Origin: Paenarthrobacter nitroguajacolicus
GTDB lineage: Bacteria > Actinomycetota > Actinomycetes > Actinomycetales > Micrococcaceae
Direction: 5' to 3'
NCBI RefSeq assembly: GCF_007786235.1
Contig: NZ_VNFK01000017.1
Coordinates: 1 to 64,000 of the forward strand
DNA length: 64,000 nucleotides
This document shows, piece after piece, positions 43,571 to 52,075 of the stretch. Every line of letters starts with the position of its first letter. The first letter of the stretch is position 1. A program made the translations under genes and the position numbers. The notes beneath the pieces were generated by a model. It worked only from the letters and a program-made list of their open reading frames with translations, did no database searches and was not told the DNA's origin.

Positions 43571-44179
43571 ATGTACAAGAACAGCCGTGTTTCCGCCCAG
43601 TTTTCGGTGTCCCTTGACGGTTTCATCGCACGCGAGGATGACAGCGTAGGGCCCCTGTTCGATTGGTATGAGGCCGGAGAACGTGAAACCTGGATGCCCG
43701 GACATCCCCGGCCGTTCCATCTCAGCGAAGCCGATGCCGTCTACTGGAGCTCACTGCCGCGTGAGGGAGCGTTCATTGCCGGCCGCCGCATCTTCGACAT
43801 GACGAAGGGGTGGGGAGGGCACCCGCCCAATGAGTCGCCGACCGTCGTCTTGACGCACCGCGAACCGCCAGCGGATTGGCCTCCGAGCCGTCGGGATGGA
43901 ATGCCCGCGCCCTTCGAATTCGCAGGCGACCTCACAACGGCCCTCGATCGTGCTGCCGAACGTGCGGCCGGCGCGGAGATTGGGATCGCCGGCGCAGACG
44001 TCGTGCAGCAATGCTTGCGGTTGGGGGTGATGGACGAGCTCCGCGTCGACCTTGTACCTGTTCTGCTGGGTCGTGGAGTCCGCTGGTTTGGGCAACTGGA
44101 CACGGACATCATGCTCGATGAACCCGTCGTTATTCCCGGAACGCGTGTGACCCATCTCAGCTACCGGGTGCGCACGTGA
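43571..44179 (+). CDS. dihydrofolate reductase / RibD C-terminal-like protein
   Basis: A 202-residue protein of the RibD C-terminal reductase fold. FSVSLDGFIAREDD (about residues 11-24), AFIAGRRIFDMTKGW and the C-terminal MDELRVDLVPVLLGRGVRWF are diagnostic. It lacks the pathway context of riboflavin synthesis and belongs to the YwjB/YyaP-like stand-alone group with unknown physiological role. NADPH binding is likely. Monocistronic. Confidence 0.87.
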   Translation: MYKNSRVSAQFSVSLDGFIAREDDSVGPLFDWYEAGERETWMPGHPRPFHLSEADAVYWSSLPREGAFIAGRRIFDMTKGWGGHPPNESPTVVLTHREPPADWPPSRRDGMPAPFEFAGDLTTALDRAAERAAGAEIGIAGADVVQQCLRLGVMDELRVDLVPVLLGRGVRWFGQLDTDIMLDEPVVIPGTRVTHLSYRVRT

Positions 44180-44302
44180 AGACCGTCCTGATTCCATAAG
44201 CGCAGACGTTATCCACAACCGGAAGAACAGCGGACGACGGCGGGTCCCGGCCCGGGTTAGGCTGGTCATCTCGGCTGATGCAAGTGGCCGCAGGAACCAT
44301 TT

Positions 44303-45988
44303 ATGCGGAGCCATAGTTTAATGTCCGATGATCTTGCCCTGGCGGCCCTTGCGGCGTCGTCATTTTCTTTGCCTGCTCTGCGCGACGGCCAACTCGCGGG
44401 AATGAGCGCCCTCGTTGAGGGCCGCGATGTCCTGGCCGTAATGCCCACTGGGTACGGCAAATCCGCTACTTACCAGGTCGCAGCCCGGTACCTTCACAAC
44501 CAGACCGGACGCCCCGCCGTCGTGGTTTCTCCCCTGATTGCCCTGCAAGAGGACCAACTGGACGCGCTGACCGACCACTTAGGTGACGGAGCCGCCGTCG
44601 CCATCAATTCGTCCCGAAGCGACTCACAGGTGGAGGCGGCCTGGCAGGCAGTCGAGTCCGGCCAAGCCACGTTCCTGTTCCTGGCGCCGGAGCAGTTGGC
44701 CAAGCAGGAGACGGTGGACCGGCTGAAGAAGCTGGACATCACCATGTTCGTGGTGGACGAGGCGCATTGCGTCTCGGCCTGGGGCCATGACTTCCGCCCT
44801 GACTACCTCGATGTGGGCAGCGTTCGCGAGCGTCTGGGCAACCCGCCCGTAGTGGGACTGACGGCCACCGCGTCCCCACCTGTCAGGGACGAGATTGTGG
44901 ATCGGCTTGGCATGAAGGACCCGCTTATTCTGGTCCGCGGCTTCGACCGGCCCAACATCAGCCTCGACGTCATCCGCCATCAGGAAGACAAGGGCAAACG
45001 CAAAGCCGTGCTGGAGCAGGTCTCCGCGCTGGCGAAGACGGAAGGAATGGGGCTGCTGTACGCGGCCACCCGCAAAGATACAGAGAAGTACGCAGCCAAA
45101 CTGGTGGAGAACGGCCTGCGTGCCGAGGCCTACCACGCGGGTCGACCGGCCGCTGAGCGCGAGCGTATTCACCAGCAGTTCCAGGATGACCACCTGGACG
45201 TAGTAGTAGCCACCACGGCGTTCGGGATGGGCATCGACAAACCAAACGTGAGGTTCGTGGTGCACGCCGACATTCCTGAGTCCCTGGATGCCTACTACCA
45301 GGAGATCGGCCGAGCCGGCCGCGACGGGGAGCCTGCCTCAGCCATTTTGCATTACCGCGCGGAGGACCTTGGCCTGCGGAAGTTCTTCGGCACGCACGCT
45401 CCCGACCCCGAGGCGCTCCTGGCGGTGTTGAAGGTCATAAAGAATGCCGGTGCGCCTGCTCCAAAGACCGCGCTGGCGGAGCTCACAGGCTTTCCCGCCC
45501 GCCGCGTCACGGCGCTGGTGAACCAATTGGAGGACGCGGGCGCTGTCACCACGGGCAAGCGCGGGATCAGGCTCGGTTCCAAAGCCAAGCTTCCCGCGCT
45601 GGTGGGGCGCGCCGTCGACATTGCCGAGGCCCGGCAGCGCGTGGACGAGTCCCGGCTCACCATGCTGCGCGCCTATGCGGAGACGGACGGTTGCCGCCGC
45701 CAGTTCGTGCTGGCCTACTTCGGTGAGGACATGCCGGAGCCCTGCGGCAACTGTGACGCCTGCATTGACGCTGCAAACGACGCCGGCGGACCCGGTTCCA
45801 CAGAACACCTCGCCTCATCGGACGACGAGACGTTCCCGCTGCAGTCCACCGTGATCCACAAGGAGTGGGGGCAGGGCCTGGTGATGCGTTATGAGGACGA
45901 TGTCATCACTGTCTTGTTCGAGCAGGAGGGGTACAAGACCCTTTCCCGAACCGCCGTCGTGGAGCATGACCTGCTGAAGCCCGCTTAG
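44303..45988 (+). CDS. recQ: RecQ-family ATP-dependent DNA helicase with a UvrD-like C-terminal domain
   Basis: A 561-residue superfamily 2 helicase. Motif I is MPTGYGKSATYQ, motif II is DEAHCVSAWGHDFRPDY, motif VI is QEIGRAGRDGEPA. The zinc cluster CRRQFVLAYFGE...CGNCDAC is intact (four Cys). No HRDC domain follows; instead the last ~50 residues (VIHKEWGQGLVMRYEDD...YKTLSR) resemble the Tudor-like tail of UvrD/PcrA helicases, which can contact RNA polymerase. A winged-helix-like segment (about residues 370-415) precedes the zinc cluster. ATG at 44303; another at 44321 is possible. Confidence 0.9.
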   Translation: MRSHSLMSDDLALAALAASSFSLPALRDGQLAGMSALVEGRDVLAVMPTGYGKSATYQVAARYLHNQTGRPAVVVSPLIALQEDQLDALTDHLGDGAAVAINSSRSDSQVEAAWQAVESGQATFLFLAPEQLAKQETVDRLKKLDITMFVVDEAHCVSAWGHDFRPDYLDVGSVRERLGNPPVVGLTATASPPVRDEIVDRLGMKDPLILVRGFDRPNISLDVIRHQEDKGKRKAVLEQVSALAKTEGMGLLYAATRKDTEKYAAKLVENGLRAEAYHAGRPAAERERIHQQFQDDHLDVVVATTAFGMGIDKPNVRFVVHADIPESLDAYYQEIGRAGRDGEPASAILHYRAEDLGLRKFFGTHAPDPEALLAVLKVIKNAGAPAPKTALAELTGFPARRVTALVNQLEDAGAVTTGKRGIRLGSKAKLPALVGRAVDIAEARQRVDESRLTMLRAYAETDGCRRQFVLAYFGEDMPEPCGNCDACIDAANDAGGPGSTEHLASSDDETFPLQSTVIHKEWGQGLVMRYEDDVITVLFEQEGYKTLSRTAVVEHDLLKPA

Positions 45989-46009
45989 AAGGTACGGACT
46001 TGGGATGGT

Positions 46010-46948
46010 TTACGTGTTCAGCTCCAGCATCAAAGCGGGCAGTTCGTCGGCGAGCTCGCGGGCCAGGAACCCGAGCGGGCCGAGCTTGCTGGCCAACCGG
46101 TCTGCAGCGGCTGCGTGAAGATGGGTGCCCCAGCAGGCAGCCTGGGAGTCGCTGGTTCCCCGCGCCCGCAGCCCCGCGATGGCACCCGCCAATACATCCC
46201 CACTGCCCGATGTTCCCAACCCGCCGTACCCGGTGGTGATCTTCCACAGCTCAGTGTCCTGAGCTGCTTCGGCTGACGGCCCCGCGATATAGCCCTGGCA
46301 ACTCACCACTGCATCGAACCGCCGCGCAATGTCCACTACCGCAGTTTCCAGGTCCTCCACGTCGCGGCCCAGCAGGATCCCAGCTTCCGTGGGATTGGGC
46401 GTGAGGATCAGGCGGCCCCGCCATGGTCCAAGCCGGTCCTCCACCTTGCCCAGCGCTCCCAAAGCATAGGCGTCCAGAACGACGGCGGCTCCTCCTCCGG
46501 CGTCGGTGACACCGGCGGTGACCTCCCGCTCAAGCAGCGCTCGCAGGAGAGCCTCGGCAAGGTCGAGGTCGTCCAAGCCCGGCCCGATCAGCAGGGCGTC
46601 GGCGCGCTCCAAGTACGGCGAGATCCGGTCCAGTCCCTCCCCGGTCACGGAACCGTCGGCGGTTTCGGGCAGACCCAGGGCGCCGCACTCGGGCAGCGCA
46701 ACGCCCACCTGCACTGCCGCCGACTCGGCAACAGCCAGGGTAAGTTTTCCGGCCCCCGCACGAAGCGCCGCGGTACCGGCAAGCAGGGCCGCGCCCGGGG
46801 TTGCCCGCGCCCCACCGACAACCAGCACTGCTCCGCGCGAGTACTTGTCATCGCCGGGGGCAGGCAGCGGCCAGTCCCGCAGCAGCGACGGTGTCACCAA
46901 AGTGAGGGCGCTTGAATCACTGGGGGTGGACACTGGCATCCCCCGCAT
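46010..46948 (-). CDS. nnrD: ADP-dependent (S)-NAD(P)H-hydrate dehydratase
   Basis: A 312-residue ribokinase-fold protein of the YjeF C-terminal family that repairs hydrated NAD(P)H. Features: DDKYSRGAVLVVGGARATPGAALLAG, LLIGPGLDD, LTPNPTEAGILLG and TSGSGDVLAGAIAGL (catalytic GSGD). No N-terminal epimerase domain is fused. ATG candidates at 46948 and 46939. Its start overlaps the phosphatase stop by 32 bp, so they form one transcription unit. Confidence 0.9.
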   Translation of the reverse strand: MRGMPVSTPSDSSALTLVTPSLLRDWPLPAPGDDKYSRGAVLVVGGARATPGAALLAGTAALRAGAGKLTLAVAESAAVQVGVALPECGALGLPETADGSVTGEGLDRISPYLERADALLIGPGLDDLDLAEALLRALLEREVTAGVTDAGGGAAVVLDAYALGALGKVEDRLGPWRGRLILTPNPTEAGILLGRDVEDLETAVVDIARRFDAVVSCQGYIAGPSAEAAQDTELWKITTGYGGLGTSGSGDVLAGAIAGLRARGTSDSQAACWGTHLHAAAADRLASKLGPLGFLARELADELPALMLELNT

Positions 46949-47693
46949 GCTCGGTGACAGTGACGCCCTGTTCCGTCAGGTGGTCCGCCACATTGAAGCT
47001 CTCCAGCGTCCACGGCCCGGCACCCGATGGACGCACGTACCGGGTGATCGAGGCATTCAAAACCGACGTCGTCGCGGCAAGGTCCAGAATCTCCTCTTCG
47101 GACATGCCCTCCAAAACGTATCGAACCAGAAGGATCACGGCGTCATGGCAGACCAGCATCACTCTTTGCCCCGTTCCCAGGGTGTTGAGTTCGTCCAGGA
47201 TCGAGCGAAGGCGGAGCGCCACGTCGGCCCACGACTCCCCACCCGGCGGACGGTAGTACAGCTTGCCCAGCCAGAGTCGACGTTCGGCCTCGTCCGGGTA
47301 CCGCGTCTCCACGCCCAGCCGGGTCAGCCTGTCCAGGATGCCCAGCTCCCGGTCCCGGAGGCGTTCGTCGGTGAGTACCTTCACGGGCCAGCCGGCAGCC
47401 TCGACGGCGATTTCCGCCGTCTGCCAGGCACGAGCGTAGGGGGAGGAGACCACAGCGTCCGGCCTGGATTCTGCCGCGATCCGGGCCAATGCTGTCCCCA
47501 GGGCCTTGGCCTGCTCCTGCCCGGTGCCTGACAGATTCACGTCGGGGTCCCTGGCCGGAACATCGATGATCTCCGCCCCCGCTAGACGTGCTTCAGTTGC
47601 AGCTAGGTTGCCTTCGCTCTCACCATGCCTGATCAGCAGCAACTCCACAGCACCGGCCTCCTGCACCGCGTCTGTCAGCCCGTCCTCGTTCAC
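46917..47693 (-). CDS. histidine phosphatase family protein (phosphoglycerate mutase-like)
   Basis: A 258-residue enzyme with the phosphohistidine motif LLIRHGESEGN (His about residue 23), a second SSPYARAWQTA motif, and a second catalytic His in LVCHDAVIL. This branch covers broad-specificity phosphatases. Its physiological substrate is unknown. First gene of a pair with nnrD, divergent from ndh. Confidence 0.87.
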   Translation of the reverse strand: MNEDGLTDAVQEAGAVELLLIRHGESEGNLAATEARLAGAEIIDVPARDPDVNLSGTGQEQAKALGTALARIAAESRPDAVVSSPYARAWQTAEIAVEAAGWPVKVLTDERLRDRELGILDRLTRLGVETRYPDEAERRLWLGKLYYRPPGGESWADVALRLRSILDELNTLGTGQRVMLVCHDAVILLVRYVLEGMSEEEILDLAATTSVLNASITRYVRPSGAGPWTLESFNVADHLTEQGVTVTEHAGDASVHPQ

Positions 47694-47826
47694 AAAAGAT
47701 CACCCCTCCGCGCGCCTTGCCGAATGCAGAACACTACCCACTGAGTACCCACCGGTCCAGAGAATAAACGCACGACGGCGGTTGGGAACCCTGTCGCCCG
47801 GCCCGCCAGTGAAGTAAGTTGCTCGC

Positions 47827-49128
47827 ATGAAGGACACATACCAAGTCATTGTGGTCGGTGCCGGATTTGCAGGCGTTGCAGCAGCCAAGGAACTTGGCCG
47901 CAAAGGCATACGCGTCTTGCTCATCGACTCAAACAACTACCACCAGTTCCAGCCCCTTCTTTACCAGGTAGCTACTTCGCAGATCGGGGTCTCGGCGATT
48001 GCCCGGCCACTCCGATCCGTATTCCGACGCTTCAAGACGGTCAAAGTTCTCACCGCCAAGGTGGAGTCCGTGGATGCAGCACAGCGGTCCGTCACGACGG
48101 AGGACGGCCAGACCCTGCGGGCGGAGATCCTGGTCATCGCAGTTGGCGCAGTCCCCAATTTCTTCAACACTCCGGGCGCGGAGGAGTTGGCCTTCCCGCT
48201 GTACTCCGTCACCGATGCCACCAGACTTGGCACGGGGCTCACCCGGCTCCTGGACGAGGCCGACCGGAACCCTGACATCTTCGTGGACGTGGTGGTGGTG
48301 GGAGGTGGTCCCACGGGTGTTGAGACTGCCGGAGCAATGGCTGAGAACGTCAAATACGTGGTGCGGAAGTACTTCTCCCCGGAGCTCGCAGCGCGGTGCC
48401 GCGTGCATTTGGTAGACATGGTGCCCAGCGTCCTGAATATGTTCTCGTCGAAGTCCCAGAAGTATGCAACTGAGCATTTAAAGAAGGTCGGTGTTCAACT
48501 GCATATGGGAGTGGGCGTCACCGAGGTTCGGGAGGACGGCGTGACCCTGGCAGACGGGAGTTCCGTACCGGGACAGATCGTCGTGTGGGCTGGCGGCCTG
48601 AAAGCGGGCGATATTATTGCCGGCTCGGGGCTGACCCAAGGGCGAGGTGGTCGCATCGATGTTCACCCGGATCTCACCGCGCCGGACGTCGAGGGCGTGT
48701 ATGTGATCGGCGATGCTGCCAACATCACTGATTCCACCGGGGCAAAATTGCCTCAGTTGGGTTCGGTCGCTCAACAAGCAGGGAAATGGGCTGCCACCAA
48801 CATCCTCGCGGACCTCAGCGGGGGCACCCGCATGCCATTCCGATACCTCGACAAGGGCTACATGGCGATGGTCGGACGAGGTGCTGCTGTGGCGGAACTT
48901 GGCCGCAAACGCCTCCAGCTTCAGGGGATTTTCGCCTTTTTGTCCTGGCTCCTGGTCCACCTCGCACTGTTGTCCGGACTCCAGCAAAAGGTACGTGCAT
49001 TGTTCTCCTGGCTCAACGGTTACATCCTGCACAGCCCTGCCCAGGTGGTGGTGAGCGGGCCCATGGAGAAAGAACCGCCCGCGCCGGAGGAAACGGGAAT
49101 CAGGGGGCTGCCTGACCCGCGTCTATAG
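47827..49128 (+). CDS. ndh: type II NADH:quinone oxidoreductase
   Basis: A 433-residue peripheral membrane flavoprotein transferring electrons from NADH to menaquinone without proton pumping. The N-terminal FAD site is VIVVGAGFAGVAAAKEL, the quinone-site signature region is QVATSQIGVSAIARPLR, the NADH-binding site is VVVGGGPTGVETAG, and VYVIGDAAN closes the FAD site. The hydrophobic C-terminal helix (FLSWLLVHLALLSGL) anchors it to the membrane. The 3' end overlaps the convergent BKACE gene by 29 bp. Confidence 0.93.
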   Translation: MKDTYQVIVVGAGFAGVAAAKELGRKGIRVLLIDSNNYHQFQPLLYQVATSQIGVSAIARPLRSVFRRFKTVKVLTAKVESVDAAQRSVTTEDGQTLRAEILVIAVGAVPNFFNTPGAEELAFPLYSVTDATRLGTGLTRLLDEADRNPDIFVDVVVVGGGPTGVETAGAMAENVKYVVRKYFSPELAARCRVHLVDMVPSVLNMFSSKSQKYATEHLKKVGVQLHMGVGVTEVREDGVTLADGSSVPGQIVVWAGGLKAGDIIAGSGLTQGRGGRIDVHPDLTAPDVEGVYVIGDAANITDSTGAKLPQLGSVAQQAGKWAATNILADLSGGTRMPFRYLDKGYMAMVGRGAAVAELGRKRLQLQGIFAFLSWLLVHLALLSGLQQKVRALFSWLNGYILHSPAQVVVSGPMEKEPPAPEETGIRGLPDPRL

Positions 49129-49846
49129 CGTTGGCGGCAGCAGCAACAAGCTGGGCATTTCCCGTGGCCAGTGTCCCGTCCGGCAACAGGAGTGTGTCCT
49201 CCAACCCGATACGTGAGTCCAGACCCCATCGAGCAGCAAGGCCCAATGCCGGCCACGCCGAACGATCCTCACCGTGAAGCAGAATAGGCGTGGTCCCAGC
49301 GCGTGTGCGTGCGAATGCCACCAGGCTTTCAGCTTCCGCCGTCACATTCTCAGCGGGGATGTCTTGGATTTCCACCAGGACCCTCAGGCACTTGTTGTGC
49401 AGTGGCGATGCAGCCCATTGACGTGCGCCCTCCGCATGCCAGATGCCGGCTTCGATCCCGATTCCCCGCGCGTGAAGGGCACGGGCCACATCTTCTGCGC
49501 CGTGTTCATGCCAGTTCACGGAGGCGAAATCGGGTAGTTCAACCCACGACTCGATCATCTTCAAACGTGTTGCTGGGTCAGGCACGATCCAGGCGCCCGT
49601 GGTCACGCCCAAGGGAATACCCGGGCACGCTGCACGAAGGGCTTTCAGCCAAGAAGCCACGTGGCGTGCTTCCAGGCTGTCTTCGCCTCGATGATTCTTC
49701 GGATGGACGTGCAAGGACTGGGCGCCCGCCGCTGCAGCTTCCGCCGCTTCGTGGGCAAAATCAACCGGATGCGCCGTCAGGCGAGGGTGTTCGGCTACGG
49801 GGCGGTCACCGTTGAGGCAAGCCTGGAGCAACACTCGTGTCCTCAT
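49100..49846 (-). CDS. BKACE family protein (beta-keto acid cleavage enzyme, DUF849)
   Basis: A 248-residue barrel protein of the 3-keto-5-aminohexanoate cleavage family, which cleaves beta-keto acids with acetyl-CoA. The zinc site SLHVHPKN (HxH), the active-site region GVTTGAW, and WHEHGAED / IEAGIWHAEGA are visible. It is shorter than typical members (about 270-310 residues). The ATG at 49846 (MRTRVLLQACLNG) fits the family N-terminus. No partner pathway genes are adjacent, so the substrate is unknown. Its coding 3' end overlaps ndh in antisense. Confidence 0.83.
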   Translation of the reverse strand: MRTRVLLQACLNGDRPVAEHPRLTAHPVDFAHEAAEAAAAGAQSLHVHPKNHRGEDSLEARHVASWLKALRAACPGIPLGVTTGAWIVPDPATRLKMIESWVELPDFASVNWHEHGAEDVARALHARGIGIEAGIWHAEGARQWAASPLHNKCLRVLVEIQDIPAENVTAEAESLVAFARTRAGTTPILLHGEDRSAWPALGLAARWGLDSRIGLEDTLLLPDGTLATGNAQLVAAAANAIDAGQAAP

Positions 49847-49887
49847 GCTGGGAAGATAGCAGGAGGAACCCGGAAACAAGGAGCATC

Positions 49888-50349
49888 ATGACACTCAAAG
49901 AACGCTTGAAAGCTGACGTCGTCGACCATATGAAGGCCGGCAATAAAATCGCGTTGACCACTGTGCGTAATGTGTTGGGCGAGATCACTACCCGGGAGAA
50001 ATCAGGCAAGACACCGGTGGAACTCGACGATGCGCAGGTGACGTCGCTGCTCCAGAAGGAGGCTGCCAAGCGCCGGGACACCGCCCGCATCTACACGGAA
50101 GCCGGAGAAGCTGACCGTGCTGCGGCCGAAGTCGCAGAGGCGGAAATCATCGAGGCTTACCTCCCCAAGGCGCTCACCCGCGAAGAGGTGGAAGCGATCG
50201 TGGACCAGGCCATCGCTGCGTTGAAGGCCGACGGGCAGGAACTCTCCATGCGTTCCATTGGTGCCGTCATGAAGCCGGTCACTGCCAAGGTGGCAGGTCG
50301 TTTCGATGGCAAGACCGTCAGCGAGATTGTTCGCGGACGCCTGGCCTGA
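49888..50349 (+). CDS. GatB/YqeY domain protein
   Basis: A 153-residue YqeY protein: MTLKERLKADVVDHMKAGNK N-terminus, TTVRNVLGEI, and the C-terminal helical domain ending with KPVTAKVAGRFDGKTVSEIV. YqeY resembles the tRNA-binding tail of GatB but lacks the amidotransferase part; its role is not established. ATG at 49888 follows AAGGAG. The upstream in-frame extension overlaps the BKACE start and is rejected. Confidence 0.9.
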   Translation: MTLKERLKADVVDHMKAGNKIALTTVRNVLGEITTREKSGKTPVELDDAQVTSLLQKEAAKRRDTARIYTEAGEADRAAAEVAEAEIIEAYLPKALTREEVEAIVDQAIAALKADGQELSMRSIGAVMKPVTAKVAGRFDGKTVSEIVRGRLA

Positions 50350-50372
50350 TTATTACCAGTTGCATCAGCGAC

Positions 50373-51104
50373 TTAGCTGAGCCCAAGCAGCCGCCGCAAA
50401 GTGTCAGCGTTCCGCACGGCGTTGCCGCCGCCGTCGTTGTTGAAGTAGGCGTATACGTCCTTGCCGGACCCGCTCCACTCGCGAATCCGGTCAGCCCACC
50501 AGCGTAGATCGTCGTCCGAATAGGAGCCGCCGTAAAGATGCTGGTGGTCCGGGCCGTGCAGTCGAACATAGACGAACGGCGCGGTGGCCCGCAGGATGCA
50601 GGGCAGGTTGGCGCCACTCATGATGCAGTAGGCCGCCCCGTGGCGTTCCAGCAGTGAATACACATCGGGGTGGTCCCAACTGTCATGCCGGAACTCAACG
50701 GCAACGCGGATCCAGTGGGGCAAGGCGGCCAGGAAGTAGTCCAAACGGGCGTCGTCGCGGGCAAAACCGGGTGGGAGCTGGACCAGCAGCACGGCACGTT
50801 TGTCGCCAAGTTCGTGCCAGCAGCGGATGATCCGTTCCACCCACACCTCCGGACCGTAGAGCTTCTTGGCGTGCGTGAGTCCCCTTGGCGCTTTGACGGA
50901 CATGGCAAAGCCCGCGGGTAGGCGGTCTCGCCAACTCGCAAATGAAGTGTCCCGGGGCCAACGATAAAAGCTCGCGTTGAGCTCCACCGTGTTGAACCTG
51001 GCCACGTATTGGGCCAGGCGCTTCGAAGCCGGAAGCCCCGGCGGGTAGAGCACATTTTCCCAGTGGTCGTAGCTCCAACCCGACGTACCGATGTGGATGC
51101 CCAT
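50373..51104 (-). CDS. DUF72 family protein
   Basis: A 243-residue TIM-barrel-like protein of the DUF72 (YecE) family. IHIGTSGWSYDHWENVLYPPGL at the N-terminus, VELNASFYRWP, FAMSVKAPRGLTH and YAYFNNDGGGNAVRNA are the conserved blocks. The molecular function is not known. Convergent with yqeY, 23 bp apart. Confidence 0.88.
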   Translation of the reverse strand: MGIHIGTSGWSYDHWENVLYPPGLPASKRLAQYVARFNTVELNASFYRWPRDTSFASWRDRLPAGFAMSVKAPRGLTHAKKLYGPEVWVERIIRCWHELGDKRAVLLVQLPPGFARDDARLDYFLAALPHWIRVAVEFRHDSWDHPDVYSLLERHGAAYCIMSGANLPCILRATAPFVYVRLHGPDHQHLYGGSYSDDDLRWWADRIREWSGSGKDVYAYFNNDGGGNAVRNADTLRRLLGLS

Positions 51105-51145
51105 GCTGTGAATGTACCCCGGCCGGATGGTCGCTAACGGAAGGG

Positions 51146-51376
51146 CTACTGCTGGTGGGCTGTCCTCGCCATCAACGCCTGGAGATCTTCGGCCACCTTG
51201 GCGACTTCGCGCTGCCGGGCGCTGTGCGTTGGGTTGGAACTGGGTTTGGCACTGCGCGTTGCCGGGTGTGCCTGCCGTCGGGTTGTGTGGGCCGGGCGGC
51301 GGAGCTGGGGATCGCGCGAGGGCGCGTCGACAGTGACGGCTCCTTGCAGGGGATCGTGGAAGAGTGGGAGGTTCAT
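51146..51376 (-). CDS. small hypothetical protein
   Basis: A 76-residue basic, Arg/Pro/Ser-rich protein read from ATG 51376 after GGATCGGGAAGT. The C-terminus has a helical stretch (REVAKVAEDLQALMARTAHQQ, last part). No family recognised. The frame continues upstream to 51562 but there overlaps the MarR gene, so only the short form is supported. It lies between DUF72 and MarR on the same strand. Confidence 0.4.
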   Translation of the reverse strand: MNLPLFHDPLQGAVTVDAPSRDPQLRRPAHTTRRQAHPATRSAKPSSNPTHSARQREVAKVAEDLQALMARTAHQQ

Positions 51377-51477
51377 ACTTCCCGATCCTGACAGATGCGC
51401 CGCCATGCCGGTATGGACAGGTGCATACGCCGGTACTGCGCGGCTGTGCAGATGTCCATCCGGACCGCGGCAGGAAG

Positions 51478-51936
51478 CTAGCCCCAGAGGGCCTTCTTCA
51501 GCAGGGCTCTTAGCTGGGCATTCTCGTCTTCGCTGAGTCCGGCGAGTTGCGTCTGCTCGCACACTTCAAGCGCCGCCCGCGCCTTGTTGTGGATCCTGCG
51601 GCCCTCGGCGGTGGAGACGATGATTTTCGCGCGCCGGTCTTGCTTGCCCTGGGCTCGTTTGACCAGGCCGCGGTGTTCAAGGTCGTCCACCAGGCTGACC
51701 ACTTGGCTGGGGTCCAGGCTGAGGAAGTCGGCGAGCTCGCGCTGCGTCGGTTCCAGCCCGCTGCAGGCGAGTGTCAGCACGGAGAAGGACCGCTCCCGGA
51801 GGCCGTAGTCCGCCAGCGCCTTGTTGTTCAGCAGTGAGCCCGTGGCATGCAGCTTGGCCAGCAGCAGGCCCACGTCGTTGCCGATTTTGGCCTCGGCCAG
51901 GCGCGGGGTTTCCACTTCGGTGCTTTGCGGGCCCAT
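51478..51936 (-). CDS. MarR family regulator
   Basis: A 152-residue winged-helix regulator. LTLACSGLEPTQRELADFLSLDPSQVVSLVDDLEHRGLV (helix-turn-helix region about residues 60-95; only blocks named) and the wing KQDRRAKIIVSTAEG are typical. The ATG at 51936 is favoured. It is divergent from the six-gene catabolic operon starting at 52076 and is the obvious candidate to control it, with release by the pathway acid or its CoA ester. Confidence 0.88.
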   Translation of the reverse strand: MGPQSTEVETPRLAEAKIGNDVGLLLAKLHATGSLLNNKALADYGLRERSFSVLTLACSGLEPTQRELADFLSLDPSQVVSLVDDLEHRGLVKRAQGKQDRRAKIIVSTAEGRRIHNKARAALEVCEQTQLAGLSEDENAQLRALLKKALWG

Positions 51937-51975
51937 GACAACTCCAATAGTAATGAAAAACAATCGTTGACTTTT

Positions 51976-51998
51976 TCAATGATCCGTATTCTCATTGA
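51976..51998. promoter_or_regulatory. candidate MarR operator
   Basis: The inverted repeat TCAATGA-N9-TCATTGA lies in the 139-bp gap between the divergent MarR and SDR genes. The AT-rich arms and position fit a MarR dimer site. A second, weaker CAATCGTTGA element lies at 51961. Confidence 0.5.
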
Positions 51999-52075
51999 TC
52001 ATGACAAGGATCTCACGCCGCAGTGGGATCGGCCCCACCGGCTCCGGCCGGTTACTGCATGCGAAGGAGCACGCC

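Noticed and set aside
51377..51562. Upstream part of the small gene at 51146
   Set aside because: It overlaps the MarR gene on the same strand and has a low-complexity Arg/Pro composition.
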